A stretch of 64,000 bases of DNA from Aestuariivirga sp. (GCF_020252405.1 NZ_JADCDA010000075.1:1-64000), one strand, 5' to 3'; counted from the stretch's first letter, positions 39,931 to 48,876 are shown. Numbers and translations: made by a program. The notes: generated from the sequence alone by a model not told the origin.

Positions 39931-40986
39931 TCACATGCGCTGGAAGGCCGCCCAGGGAATGTCGAGGGCGGAGTCGCCGGTGAGTGCGTCCAGCAGGGCT
40001 GTGGTGAGGGGCAGCGACCTCGCGTCAAGCGCGCCGGTGCTCATCATGGCGCGGAGTGTCGCCGCCACGGCGACGCCGAGCTCAGCGCCCTCGATGGTGT
40101 CGCCTTTCATCGGGCCGTCCCTGGTTTGGCCGTAGGTGAGGCCGCGCCCGAGATTGTTGCCCAGCCTTGAATTGCGGCCCGCCTGGCAGGTGACATAGAG
40201 ATCGCCCGCACCCGGCATGCCCCAGACGCTCTGTTCCGAGCCGCCATGGGCGCGGACCAGCACCGTCAGCTCGCGGATCGCCTGGCCGAAAATGACGGCC
40301 GCGGCATTGTGGTTGAAGGCGCGGTTTTCCGTGGCGGGCATGTTTTCGAGACGCCCCGCCGCCCAGCCGACGCCGATCGCGAAGAAGTTCTTGAAGGCCG
40401 CGCAGATCTCGACGCCGATGACATCGGCGGAGAGGCGCGGATGATAGTAGTCGCACGCCAGCATGTCGCAGAGCGTCTGCGCGAAGGCAAGATCGTGCGC
40501 GGTGATGACGGTGCCGGTCTGCCGCCTGACCGCGAGTTCGCCGGCGATGCAGGGGCCTCCGATGGCGGCGATGGCGAGCGCAATGCCGGTGCGGCGCTTC
40601 ACTTCCGCGGCCACGCGATCAGGCAGGGCGGTGAGGCGGCCGACCTCCGGGTGCATGCCCTTGGTGATCATCACGATGGGCACGGGACCCTTGAGCGTTT
40701 CGCACAGGCGGTCGATGGCCCAGCCGACACCGGCCGAACTGATGCCGAGCAGGATCAGGTCCGTGTCGCCGCCCAGCGCCGTGGCGAATTCATCGTGCTG
40801 GAAGGCGGCAACACCCCCGGGGAGCTTGACGTTGAGCCTGGGATGGCGGCCCGTGGCCCTGACGCTGTCGATGATCCCGGTGTCGAGATGGGTGCCCACG
40901 AGGCGGACGCCGTGGCCGCGGTCGCGCAGCGGCATGCACATGGACGAGCCCATGACGCCGGCGCCGAGGATGGTGACGGTGCTCAC
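39931..40986 (-). CDS. NAD(P)-dependent glycerol-3-phosphate dehydrogenase homologue (GpsA-like)
   Basis: The 351-residue product begins with the Rossmann motif TILGAGVMG (residues 5-13). It has MITKGMHPE, a conserved AAFKNFFAIGVGWAAG helix with the catalytic Lys, and MPGAGDLYVTCQAGRNSRLG, the C-terminal GpsA signature. In GpsA this enzyme reduces DHAP to sn-glycerol-3-phosphate. In a catabolic cluster it may run in the oxidative direction or use a related polyol phosphate. The start is GTG, overlapping the ABC gene stop (GTGA). The housekeeping gpsA is probably elsewhere. Confidence 0.82.
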   Translation of the reverse strand: MSTVTILGAGVMGSSMCMPLRDRGHGVRLVGTHLDTGIIDSVRATGRHPRLNVKLPGGVAAFQHDEFATALGGDTDLILLGISSAGVGWAIDRLCETLKGPVPIVMITKGMHPEVGRLTALPDRVAAEVKRRTGIALAIAAIGGPCIAGELAVRRQTGTVITAHDLAFAQTLCDMLACDYYHPRLSADVIGVEICAAFKNFFAIGVGWAAGRLENMPATENRAFNHNAAAVIFGQAIRELTVLVRAHGGSEQSVWGMPGAGDLYVTCQAGRNSRLGNNLGRGLTYGQTRDGPMKGDTIEGAELGVAVAATLRAMMSTGALDARSLPLTTALLDALTGDSALDIPWAAFQRM

Positions 40987-42035
40987 GCCAGGGCCTTTCC
41001 GCTTGTCGCGTCGAAGAGGTGCACCTTCTCGAGGCGCGGCTGCAGGTGGAAGACCTCGTCACGCGAGAGCGACACGCGGTCCTGGGTGATGGCGCAGATC
41101 TCCTGCCCGCCCATGTCGGCATAGATGTGCATCTCGGGGCCTGTCGGCTCCACCACCACGACCTTGGCGGGGGCGCCTGAGCCGAAGGTGAAGTGTTCGG
41201 GCCTGATGCCATAGACCACCTTCTGGCCCGGCGTGGCCTTGTGGACGGGCGGCAGCGGCAGCACCGTGCCTTCGCCCAGGAGCACGCCATCGGACGTGAC
41301 CTCGCCCTTCAGGAGGTTCATCGACGGCGAGCCGATGAATTCGGCGACGAAGAGATTGGCCGGCCTGTCATAGACTTCGAGCGGCGAGCCTTCCTGTTCG
41401 ATATGGCCGTCGCGCAGGATGACGATCTTGTCGGCCATGGTCATGGCTTCGATCTGGTCATGCGTGACGTAGACGGTGGTGGTCCTGAGGCGCTCGTGCA
41501 GCTCCTTGATCTCGGTGCGCATCTGCACGCGCAGCTTGGCGTCGAGATTGGAGAGCGGCTCGTCGAAGAGGAAGACGGCGGGATTTCGAACGATGGCGCG
41601 GCCCATGGCGACGCGCTGGCGCTGGCCGCCCGAAAGCTCGCGCGGGTAGCGGTCCAGGTAAGGTTCGAGGTTCAGGATCTTCGCCGCCCACTTCACCTTC
41701 TCGTCGATCTCGGACTGCGGACGCCTGGCGAGCTGCAGGGAGAAGCTCATGTTGTCCCTGACCTTCATGTGGGCGTAGAGCGCATAGTTCTGGAACACCA
41801 TGGCGATGTTCCGGTCCTTCGGGTGCACCTTGTTGACGCGGCGGCCCTGGATCTCGATGTCGCCCGAGGTGACGCTTTCCAACCCCGCGATCATGCGCAG
41901 GAGGGTGGACTTGCCGCAACCGGAGGGCCCGAGCAGCACCACGAAGGACCCGTCGTCGATCGTGAGGTCGATGCCGTGCACGACCTCGAGGTTGCCGTAG
42001 TTCTTCCTGACGTTCTTGATCGTTACCGATGACAT
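40983..42035 (-). CDS. ABC transporter ATP-binding protein (MalK/UgpC/CUT1 type)
   Basis: The 350-residue ATPase has Walker A GPSGCGKST (residues 36-44), the Q loop VFQNYALYAHM, signature LSGGQRQRVAMGRAI, Walker B VFLFDEPLSNLDA and the switch VYVTHDQIEAMTMAD. A C-terminal TOBE domain is typical of the CUT1/MalK group. It powers the uptake system formed by the binding protein and two permeases upstream in the same gene run. It lies 9 bases after the glycerol-1-phosphate-dehydrogenase-like gene. Confidence 0.93.
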   Translation of the reverse strand: MSSVTIKNVRKNYGNLEVVHGIDLTIDDGSFVVLLGPSGCGKSTLLRMIAGLESVTSGDIEIQGRRVNKVHPKDRNIAMVFQNYALYAHMKVRDNMSFSLQLARRPQSEIDEKVKWAAKILNLEPYLDRYPRELSGGQRQRVAMGRAIVRNPAVFLFDEPLSNLDAKLRVQMRTEIKELHERLRTTTVYVTHDQIEAMTMADKIVILRDGHIEQEGSPLEVYDRPANLFVAEFIGSPSMNLLKGEVTSDGVLLGEGTVLPLPPVHKATPGQKVVYGIRPEHFTFGSGAPAKVVVVEPTGPEMHIYADMGGQEICAITQDRVSLSRDEVFHLQPRLEKVHLFDATSGKALA

Positions 42036-42044
42036 TCTACGGTC

Positions 42045-43364
42045 CTATTGTTCATCGCGGGCGAGGAAATCGTCGAGCAGGCCGGCATCGTCCGCCAAGT
42101 CGAGGAAGGACCAGCGGTTGCGGACATCGCGGGCGAATTTCATGGCATCGCGCCACACCTGGCGGTCGAGGCCGAGCTCGGTGGCCGTGGTCGGGCCCCC
42201 GGCCGCGGCGAGCGCCGCCTTCATCTTCGCCGGATCCATGAGCATGGGGCGCAGTTCCCCGCGGAGCTGCGGCCACATGGCGGCGAGCTTCCTGTTGAAG
42301 GCTTCGGCCCCGGCGCGGTCGAAGGATTTCTTCCTGGCTTCGGCATGGCACATGCGGCCGATGGCCTCGCCATAGCGGGCGACGAATTCCTTTTCCTCGA
42401 TGTGCGTCGCCCTGATCAGCGGCGGCTGGTCGAGGGCAAGAAGCTCATGGTGGAGGCGCGCGATGGCGAGCGAGGCCACGCCCACCTGCTGGCCATGCGT
42501 TGACCCCGGATGCTTTCCGCCGGCGAACATGTCGATCCAGTGCGACACCTGATGCTCGCCCATCGAGCCGTGGTGCGACACGCCGGTGAAGCAGACGCCG
42601 AGGCCGCAGAGCGTCAGCACGCGGTGGAGATGGCCGTTGGCGGCGATATCATGGGTCTTGAGGCCCGCCGCGTTGTCGATCATGCGGGGCTCGTCGCCGC
42701 CGGTGAGGGTGTAGGGCACGCCCGAATAGAAGGTGCCGAACAGGCGGTGCGAGGCCCACCATTCGACCTGCGCGGTGGGGCGGCAGAGCGAGTCGCCGAG
42801 GCCCGCGGCGGAGAGCCAGTGCGGCGCGGCGGCGGAGACTTTCAGGTCGAGGAAGATGCCGCGCGGGGCATGGGCGGGAAGCGAGGTCTTGTAGCCGTTC
42901 GCCAGCGTCACCGAGGCGGTGGAGGCGGCATAGCCGTTCATCGAGGCGGCCGTGCCGAAGGTGGCGTATTTCCGTCCGTCCTTGAAGGTGGCGAATTTGC
43001 AGGTGTCAGAGAGGGCGCCGGAGCCCACCGCGACCAGCGCATCGGCGTGGCGCGTCTTCTCCCGCACCATGGCGATGGTCGGTTCGTCGCAGTGGGTGTC
43101 GCCGGGGAGAACGAGTTCCTCGACGGCGCCGAGCGACTTCAGGCGCCTGGCGACGCGGCGGCCCATGGCCTCATGCGTGTTGACGTCCGAGACCACCGCG
43201 ATGCGCCTGCCGAGATTCAAAGGGGCCAGCACGTCGGCCTCGCCGCCATCGAGGTCTTCCTCGATGCGGATCACCTCGAAAGGGACGGTGGCGGTCTTCC
43301 CCGTGGCGGGGTCCTGCCAGCGGCCCGCCACCACATCGCTGATCAGTTCGTTCCAGTCGGTCAT
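42045..43364 (-). CDS. Iron-containing alcohol dehydrogenase, sn-glycerol-1-phosphate dehydrogenase-like
   Basis: This 439-residue protein resembles EgsA/AraM. It has the nucleotide-binding VAVGSGALSDTCKFATF near 115, TAASMNGYAAS near 138 and metal-binding His residues in FTGVSHHGSMGEHQVSHWID and GSTHGQQVG. EgsA-type enzymes interconvert sn-glycerol-1-phosphate and DHAP. It is longer than archaeal EgsA because of a C-terminal helical extension of about 80 residues. It overlaps the kinase gene by 4 bases. With the GpsA-like gene it gives the cluster homologues of dehydrogenases for both glycerol-phosphate enantiomers. Confidence 0.82.
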   Translation of the reverse strand: MTDWNELISDVVAGRWQDPATGKTATVPFEVIRIEEDLDGGEADVLAPLNLGRRIAVVSDVNTHEAMGRRVARRLKSLGAVEELVLPGDTHCDEPTIAMVREKTRHADALVAVGSGALSDTCKFATFKDGRKYATFGTAASMNGYAASTASVTLANGYKTSLPAHAPRGIFLDLKVSAAAPHWLSAAGLGDSLCRPTAQVEWWASHRLFGTFYSGVPYTLTGGDEPRMIDNAAGLKTHDIAANGHLHRVLTLCGLGVCFTGVSHHGSMGEHQVSHWIDMFAGGKHPGSTHGQQVGVASLAIARLHHELLALDQPPLIRATHIEEKEFVARYGEAIGRMCHAEARKKSFDRAGAEAFNRKLAAMWPQLRGELRPMLMDPAKMKAALAAAGGPTTATELGLDRQVWRDAMKFARDVRNRWSFLDLADDAGLLDDFLARDEQ

Positions 43365-44887
43365 TTCCGTGCGCTTCGCGAGAAATCGACGAGTTTCTGG
43401 TTCCAGCCGGAGAGCTTCGGCCAGAGTTCGGCATAGATGGCGAGCAGGTCCTGGTAGCGGGCCTTATCCTTCTTGCGCGGGCGGAAGGTCTTCGACGGCT
43501 TGCCGGACATGGCGGCGGAGGCCTGCGGGAGGCTCTTGTACCAGCCCGCACCCCTGGCAGCCGCCATGGCGGCGCCCAGTGCGGAGGCTTCCGCCGTTTC
43601 CAGCCGCTTCACCTCGCGCGCCGAGGCATCCGCCAGGATCTGGCACCACAGGTCGGAGCGCGAGCCGCCGCCCACCGCGGCGAAATGCGTGATGGGTGTC
43701 GTGGCATCCGCCACCTGGTTGGTCATCATCGCCTGTTCCAGCGCCACGCCTTCAAGCAGCGCGCGATAGACATCGCCGCGCGAGTGGTTGCCCGAAAGAC
43801 CGGCGATGACGCCGCGGGCGGCCGAGTCCCAGTAGGGCGTCATCACGCCGGACCAGTAGGGCACCAGCACAAGGCCGTGAGCGCCGATGGGGGAGGCGGC
43901 GGCTTCCGCCTCCAGCGCCTGGAAGATGGCCGGGTGCTTGCCCGGGTTCACATTGAACAGACGCTCCACCATCCAGTTGACGAGGAAAGTGCCGGTGCGG
44001 ATTGCGGTTTCGAAGGAGAAGCCCTCCTCGCCCACCGCCATCATGGTGCGGAAGGACCGGTGCACGGCATAGTGCCTGCCATAGCTGCCCGAGACCGCGG
44101 CGGTGCCAAGGTTCACATAGGCGCGGCCCTCAAGGAATGTGTTGGCGCCGGTGCCGGCGCATTGCCCGTCGCCGCCGCCGGCGATGACGGGGGTTCCGGG
44201 TTTGAGGCCGGTGAGCCTGGCGGCTTCGGCCGTCACCCCGCCCATGATGTCACCCGGGCGATGGAGCCGCGGCAGCTGCTCGCGCGTCAGCCGCGCGGCC
44301 TTGAGCAGAACGTCCGACCAGTCATAGGCGCTGGCGTCGAGGAGGCCCATGGGATCGGCCGAGGCGGTGGAGGTGGCCCATTGGCCGGTGAGGAAATGGG
44401 TGAGGACGCCGTGCACCTCCGCCGTCTTGGCGGTCCTGCCCCAGAGCTTCGGCATGTGGGTTGAGAGCCAGCGGCAGCGATAGAGGCAGGGGGTGACGTC
44501 GGCGGGCTTGCCGGAGACTCGGTGCAGCGTGTCGGCGCCGAGTTCGGACACGATGTCCTTGACTTCCTTCTGGGCGCGCTCGTCGAGCCACAGCGTGCCG
44601 GGGCGGAGGGCTTTGCCCCTGGCGTCGAACTGCGCGAAGCTTTCGCGCTGGTTGGAAATGGCGAGGCCCGCGACGCGCTTTGCGTCGATCTTCTTCAACA
44701 GCTGCCTCAGCGCCCTGGTGAGCGCGCCGGTCCAGTCGCCGACCTCCTGCTCGAACCAGCCGGGATGCGGGTTGGACAGCGCAATGGGCGCTCTGCCTTC
44801 CGCGACGATGCGGCCCCTTGCATCGAAGGCAATGGCTTTGGTGGCCGTGGTCGAACTGTCGATGCCGATGACGAGATCGGGGCGCAT
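43361..44887 (-). CDS. FGGY-family carbohydrate kinase (kinase 2)
   Basis: The 508-residue kinase has the normal FGGY length. It starts MRPDLVIGIDSSTTATKAI, with AISNQRESFAQFD and TLWLDERAQ near 100, GDGQCAGTGANTFLEG near 265 and AAVGGGSRSDLWCQILAD near 420. It is xylulokinase/glycerol-kinase-like, but its substrate cannot be named. The ATG at 44887 is chosen by alignment; the frame is open further upstream. It overlaps the glycerol-1-phosphate-dehydrogenase-like gene by 4 bases (ATGA), suggesting kinase and dehydrogenase act in sequence. Confidence 0.87.
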   Translation of the reverse strand: MRPDLVIGIDSSTTATKAIAFDARGRIVAEGRAPIALSNPHPGWFEQEVGDWTGALTRALRQLLKKIDAKRVAGLAISNQRESFAQFDARGKALRPGTLWLDERAQKEVKDIVSELGADTLHRVSGKPADVTPCLYRCRWLSTHMPKLWGRTAKTAEVHGVLTHFLTGQWATSTASADPMGLLDASAYDWSDVLLKAARLTREQLPRLHRPGDIMGGVTAEAARLTGLKPGTPVIAGGGDGQCAGTGANTFLEGRAYVNLGTAAVSGSYGRHYAVHRSFRTMMAVGEEGFSFETAIRTGTFLVNWMVERLFNVNPGKHPAIFQALEAEAAASPIGAHGLVLVPYWSGVMTPYWDSAARGVIAGLSGNHSRGDVYRALLEGVALEQAMMTNQVADATTPITHFAAVGGGSRSDLWCQILADASAREVKRLETAEASALGAAMAAARGAGWYKSLPQASAAMSGKPSKTFRPRKKDKARYQDLLAIYAELWPKLSGWNQKLVDFSRSARK

Positions 44888-45070
44888 GGGACGTGAGGCT
44901 TCTTTCCGGGGTGAAGACGGAGGCGGCCTGCGCAACGGACCCTCAAGCGCATGGCGCTTGAGGGCAGGACGTTGCGCCAGACTTTCAACTCTGGCGCACC
45001 TTACGCTTCGCAAGCGTTGCCGCTTGCCCGCACGATGCGCTGTGCCGCCTCCGCGTGGCGTGGTTCAGAG

Positions 45071-45220
45071 CAGGTTTCGGTTCAGCGGAATCGAAACCTG
45101 CTCCATCTCTTTGCTTGGCCGCATTTTCGACGGTCAACCGGTGTCCACTTGACCTGAAAATGCTTTGTCTGGCCGCATTTTCGACGGTCAACCGGTGCCC
45201 ACTTGACCTGAAAATGCTTT
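45071..45220. repeat. Composite palindromic repeat, one module A and two tandem module B copies
   Basis: CAGGTTTCG/CGAAACCTG (45071-45100) forms an inverted repeat. Two module B copies follow (45121-45166 and 45175-45220; period 54), each with arms GCATTTTC/GAAAATGC. This is the family seen at 143-231. The block lies in the 331-base gap between the binding-protein gene and kinase 2, splitting the cluster. No gene is visible in the remaining 44888-45070 bases, apart from possible leader sequence of kinase 2. Confidence 0.85.
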
Positions 45221-46739
45221 AGAGCCCGGCGTCGGCCACGGCGGCATCGATCGCCGCGGCGATCGTGTCCATGCACTTCTTCGGGTCGCCGCCGAAGTCC
45301 TGGCCGGTCAGCAGCTTGCCGAGGTTCACCGGGATCTCGTTGTTCGAGAAGCCGGCCCACAGCGGCATGTCGGGCTCGGACGCCATGTCGTTGTCGATGA
45401 TCCACTTCACCAGCTCGAGATGGCGCGTGGTGCCGGGGCCCACGACAGCCTTCGCCGCAACGCGCGGATCGGTGAAGGATGAGATGCGCATCGGCGCGAA
45501 GCCGCCGATGAGCGTGCAGCGGGTCATCACATCCTTCGAGCAAGCCCACTGCATGAAGATCCACGCGGCGTCGACGTTCTTGGAGTATTTCGACAGGCCG
45601 AGCACCGAGCCGCCCTGATGCGCGCGGTTCGGCACTTCGCCGAAGCCCACTTCGGACTTCGGACGAAGGTCCTTGCCGGTGAGCGGCTTCGCCGGCATCC
45701 ACAGGCCCTGCACCTTGGAGTCCTTGCCGTCGAGGCCGGGGAAGAACTCGTCCCAGGACTGGACGAGGGCGCACTGGCCGGACGCCATCATCTGGAACTG
45801 GCCGTCCCAGGTGGAGTTGAGCGATTCCGGCGGGGCATTCTTCGCCCATTCCTGGTACAGCGCGAGGCCCCGGATGCCGGCCTCGTCATTGCCCTTGAAC
45901 TTCTTGTCGGCGCCGAAGATCGAGCCGCCGGCGTTCCACACCATCTGGGTCCAGTCGCAGTTCAGCGAATAGTGGCCGGACTTGGCCTGAAGGCCGGTGC
46001 CGTACATGCCGTTGGCCTTCTCCGCCTCGGTGATCTTCTTGATGGCGGCGGTGAACTCCTCCTCCGTCTTCGGCACCGCGATGCCGTGCTTCTCCAGAAC
46101 GTCCTTGCGGTACATGAGCATGAAGATCGGGATGTCGAAGGGAATGCCGACCATCTTGCCGTCATACATGGCGAGGCCTTCGACCAGCGGCTTGGAGAAG
46201 TCGTCCCAGTCAAAGCCCGGCATGGCGAGGTTCGGCTTGTCCTTGTAGTACTGCACCGGATCGATGGTGTCCTGCGCGAAGGTGGCCACCCAGGACTGGT
46301 CAAGGTAATAGAGGTCATAGGTGCCGAGCTGGCCCTGCACGTCCTGCGTGGCCTTGGCGAGAACCTGCTCCAGGGGAACGATCTCGACCTCCACCTCGAT
46401 GCCCGTCGGCTCTGTGAATTCCTTCTTGATCTGGTCGAGCACGACGGTGGGGGGCGTTGCTTCCGAGGTGTAGCGGATCTTGGCGCCCTTGAAGGGGGCG
46501 CCCACGTCCTTCAGCCACTGCGTCATGGACGCATCCTGCGCCATGGCCTCGGTGCCGATGAGCCCCAAATTGCCGCGGAAGCCGCGGCTGTTGCCGAGAA
46601 GGCCTGCCGAGAAGGCCGAGAAGCCGACGCCGGCGAGCGCCATCTTCTTCATGAAATCGCGCTTGGAGATGCGGCGGGCGGCAAAGTCGCGGGCCGTATC
46701 GGCGATGAACGTCTTCTTGTCGTGGTCTTTGAAGCTCAT
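45219..46739 (-). CDS. ABC transporter substrate-binding protein (CUT1-like, Tat-type signal)
   Basis: The 506-residue periplasmic protein has an extended N-terminus with SKRDFMKKMALAG, which resembles a Tat signal with Lys-Arg in place of Arg-Arg. A hydrophobic stretch (VGFSAFSAGLL) and probable cleavage after AMAQ (near 66) follow. The solute-binding fold is large, with VVLDQIKKEFTEPTGIEVEVEIVP and YDLYYLDQSWVATFAQD near the start. It should bind a sugar or polyol. The ATG at 46739 has GGGAGG 6-8 bases upstream. Its TAA stop is created at the junction with the module B repeat. Confidence 0.9.
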   Translation of the reverse strand: MSFKDHDKKTFIADTARDFAARRISKRDFMKKMALAGVGFSAFSAGLLGNSRGFRGNLGLIGTEAMAQDASMTQWLKDVGAPFKGAKIRYTSEATPPTVVLDQIKKEFTEPTGIEVEVEIVPLEQVLAKATQDVQGQLGTYDLYYLDQSWVATFAQDTIDPVQYYKDKPNLAMPGFDWDDFSKPLVEGLAMYDGKMVGIPFDIPIFMLMYRKDVLEKHGIAVPKTEEEFTAAIKKITEAEKANGMYGTGLQAKSGHYSLNCDWTQMVWNAGGSIFGADKKFKGNDEAGIRGLALYQEWAKNAPPESLNSTWDGQFQMMASGQCALVQSWDEFFPGLDGKDSKVQGLWMPAKPLTGKDLRPKSEVGFGEVPNRAHQGGSVLGLSKYSKNVDAAWIFMQWACSKDVMTRCTLIGGFAPMRISSFTDPRVAAKAVVGPGTTRHLELVKWIIDNDMASEPDMPLWAGFSNNEIPVNLGKLLTGQDFGGDPKKCMDTIAAAIDAAVADAGL

Positions 46740-46783
46740 TGAAATCCTCCCATGGGTTTGAGCTTTGGGTTCTCGCGCGCGGA

Positions 46784-47692
46784 TCACTCTTTCAGCGAGC
46801 CAAGGGTGAGGCCGCGCACCAGATTCTTTTGGACGAGCAGGATGAAGATGAAGCTCGGGATGATCGCCGCGGTGCCGAGCGCCGCGATGAAGCCCCATTC
46901 ATTGCCCGTCGAGGTCACGAAGGTCTGGATCTTCACCGGAACGGTGCGGATCTCCGTCGTGAGGAACAGCGAAAGCAGGAACTCGGTCCAGCTGAAGATG
47001 AAGACGAGGACGGCCGAGGCCGCGATGCCGCCCCTGACCATCGGCAGCACCACCTTGCGGAAGGTCTGGAAGCGGGTGGCCCCGTCGATCATCGCCGCCT
47101 CGTCAACATCCTTCGGCACGTCGTCGAGAAAGGACTTCATGAGGAGCACGGCGATGGGCAGGTTCATCAGCGCATAGATCATCATGAGGCCGAGATAGCC
47201 CATGGCGAGGTTGTCCGTGTCGCGCAGGCCCGCCGTCTTGTAGATCGTGACGAGCGGCACGAGGATGGCGATGGGCGGCATGAAGCGCTGGCCCAGCACC
47301 CAGTTGAGATAGTGGCCGCGGCCGCGGAACATCATGCGCGAGATGGCATAGGCCGCGAAGACAGCGACGCTCATGGTGATGGCCGTGGCGCCGAGCGAGA
47401 CGATGACCGATTCGAGGATCGACTGGCGCGAATCATAGGCGCCGCCGCCGCCCACCCCCATGCCGATGCCCTGGTCGATGGCCATCTCCGAGCGCGACAT
47501 GCCGAGCAGCGTCACGCCGTAATTGATGAAGGTCGGCGCGAAATCGAAAAAGTTGACGCGGTCCTTGTCGAAGATCGCATAGGCCGGCTTGATCGAGGTC
47601 AGCGCCCACCAGAAAATGGGGAACATGAAGAGGCCGACCACGAGGATGGCCGTGACATCGCGCAGGATCTGCAGGGCGCGCGGGGTTTCCAT
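46784..47692 (-). CDS. ABC transporter permease (MalG/UgpE type)
   Basis: A 302-residue inner-membrane protein with six predicted helices. It starts METPRALQILRDV, with the first helix TAILVVGLFMFPIFWWALTSI. The EAA loop, DEAAMIDGATRFQTFRKVVLPMVRGG, is near 200-225. It pairs with the other permease, sharing one base with its stop (TGATG). The same frame stays open upstream in the other permease gene but is not coding there. It imports the sugar or polyol bound by the binding protein. Confidence 0.92.
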   Translation of the reverse strand: METPRALQILRDVTAILVVGLFMFPIFWWALTSIKPAYAIFDKDRVNFFDFAPTFINYGVTLLGMSRSEMAIDQGIGMGVGGGGAYDSRQSILESVIVSLGATAITMSVAVFAAYAISRMMFRGRGHYLNWVLGQRFMPPIAILVPLVTIYKTAGLRDTDNLAMGYLGLMMIYALMNLPIAVLLMKSFLDDVPKDVDEAAMIDGATRFQTFRKVVLPMVRGGIAASAVLVFIFSWTEFLLSLFLTTEIRTVPVKIQTFVTSTGNEWGFIAALGTAAIIPSFIFILLVQKNLVRGLTLGSLKE

Positions 47693-48618
47693 CAGAGCCT
47701 CACCCTGAAGATCCGCATGAACAGGGTCGAGACGACGATGACGATGACCAGCGTCAGCAGCGCCACGGTGGAGGCATAGGGGAAATCGGCATTGCCGAAA
47801 TAGATGCGGCCGGCATAGGAGGTGAGCGTCTCCGTCGCGGTGCCTGGCCCCGAATCCGTCATCACCTTCACATAGTCGAAGGCGCGGAACAGGTCGATGC
47901 CGCGGATCAGCACCGCAATGGCGATGACCTTCGACATCATCGGAAGGGTGAGCCTGAAGAAGGCCTGGAATGCACTGGCGCCGTCGATGGCGGCGGCCTC
48001 GAAAGGTTCCTTCGGCAGCGAGCGCAGGCCCGCCAGCATGATCAAAACCATGAAGGGCGTCCACTGCCAGATTTCCGCCAGCAGCACGCCGGCCATGGCG
48101 GTGTTGGCCGTGCCCAGAATGGAGAAGCCGGGCGGAAAGACCCCAAGCGCGATCAGCCCGCGGCTCAACACGCCGAAGGAGCCGTTGAGCATGAGGAGGA
48201 ACATCATGCCGGTGACGGCGGGCGGGATGACGAGGGGCAGCGTCATCATGGCGCGCAGCACGCCGTAGCCTTTGCGGTCCGAATCGAGCAGCAGCGCAAT
48301 CAGCATGCCCAGCACCAGCTGGAAGACCAGCGCCACGCCGGTATAGAGGAAGGTATTGTAGATGGCATTCCACACGCGCTCGTCGGCGAGGATCTTGGTC
48401 CAGTTGTGGGTGGGGTCGAAGGTCATCTTCCGGGTGGCGGCGTTCCTCTTGTAGAGCGACAGTGTTATCGCATAGATCAGCGGATAGATGCCGAAAACCG
48501 CCATCAGCGCCGCCGTCGGCAACAGCCAGGGCAAGGGGCTCTCCGACGTCAGCCAGTGCGGCAGCCACGGACGGCGCTCCGGCGCGGCGCCAACGGGGCT
48601 GGCGGAATCGGCAGTCAT
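47692..48618 (-). CDS. ABC transporter permease (MalF/UgpA type)
   Basis: The roughly 308-residue inner-membrane protein starts MTADSASPVG (ATG at 48618) and has six helices. The first is WLLPTAALMAVFGIYPLIYAITLS. The EAA loop is EAAAIDGASAFQAFFRLTLPMMSKV near 220. The frame is open to 48651, but the ATG at 48618 is favoured because GGGAG lies upstream. It is the first gene of the transporter and catabolic run. A palindromic operator candidate lies 47 bases upstream. Confidence 0.9.
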   Translation of the reverse strand: MTADSASPVGAAPERRPWLPHWLTSESPLPWLLPTAALMAVFGIYPLIYAITLSLYKRNAATRKMTFDPTHNWTKILADERVWNAIYNTFLYTGVALVFQLVLGMLIALLLDSDRKGYGVLRAMMTLPLVIPPAVTGMMFLLMLNGSFGVLSRGLIALGVFPPGFSILGTANTAMAGVLLAEIWQWTPFMVLIMLAGLRSLPKEPFEAAAIDGASAFQAFFRLTLPMMSKVIAIAVLIRGIDLFRAFDYVKVMTDSGPGTATETLTSYAGRIYFGNADFPYASTVALLTLVIVIVVSTLFMRIFRVRL

Positions 48619-48664
48619 CAGCACGGCTCCCATTCCCGGCGTTGCGGGCAATCGTATTTGTCAT

Positions 48665-48679
48665 TTTTGAATTGCAAAA
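48665..48679. promoter_or_regulatory. Candidate operator TTTTG-N5-CAAAA upstream of the transporter operon
   Basis: A perfect inverted repeat of 5-base half-sites, TTTTG and CAAAA, separated by AATTG, lies 47 bases before the first permease start. It stands out because it is AT-rich in a GC-rich genome. It is compatible with a SorC- or LacI-type repressor site. No biochemical support. Confidence 0.4.
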
Positions 48680-48876
48680 GTGCAGGGGAATTGGCCGCAA
48701 GTCAACGGCGCGCAGCCAAATGGCGCAGGATATCGCAGCGCAAACAGTATGTTGCAGTGCGACGGTTGCCCCTAGCAGATGCCCCCAAATGCCAAAGTAA
48801 CGGGTTTCAATGCGATTCACTTTCCTGATATGGAGGTGAAAACAACCGGAAGTAAAAAACGGGTCGAGGTCGCCAT

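Noticed and set aside
46784..48820. Apparent 678-residue fusion permease
   Set aside because: The upstream part is an out-of-frame reading of the first permease gene. The real second permease starts at 47692.
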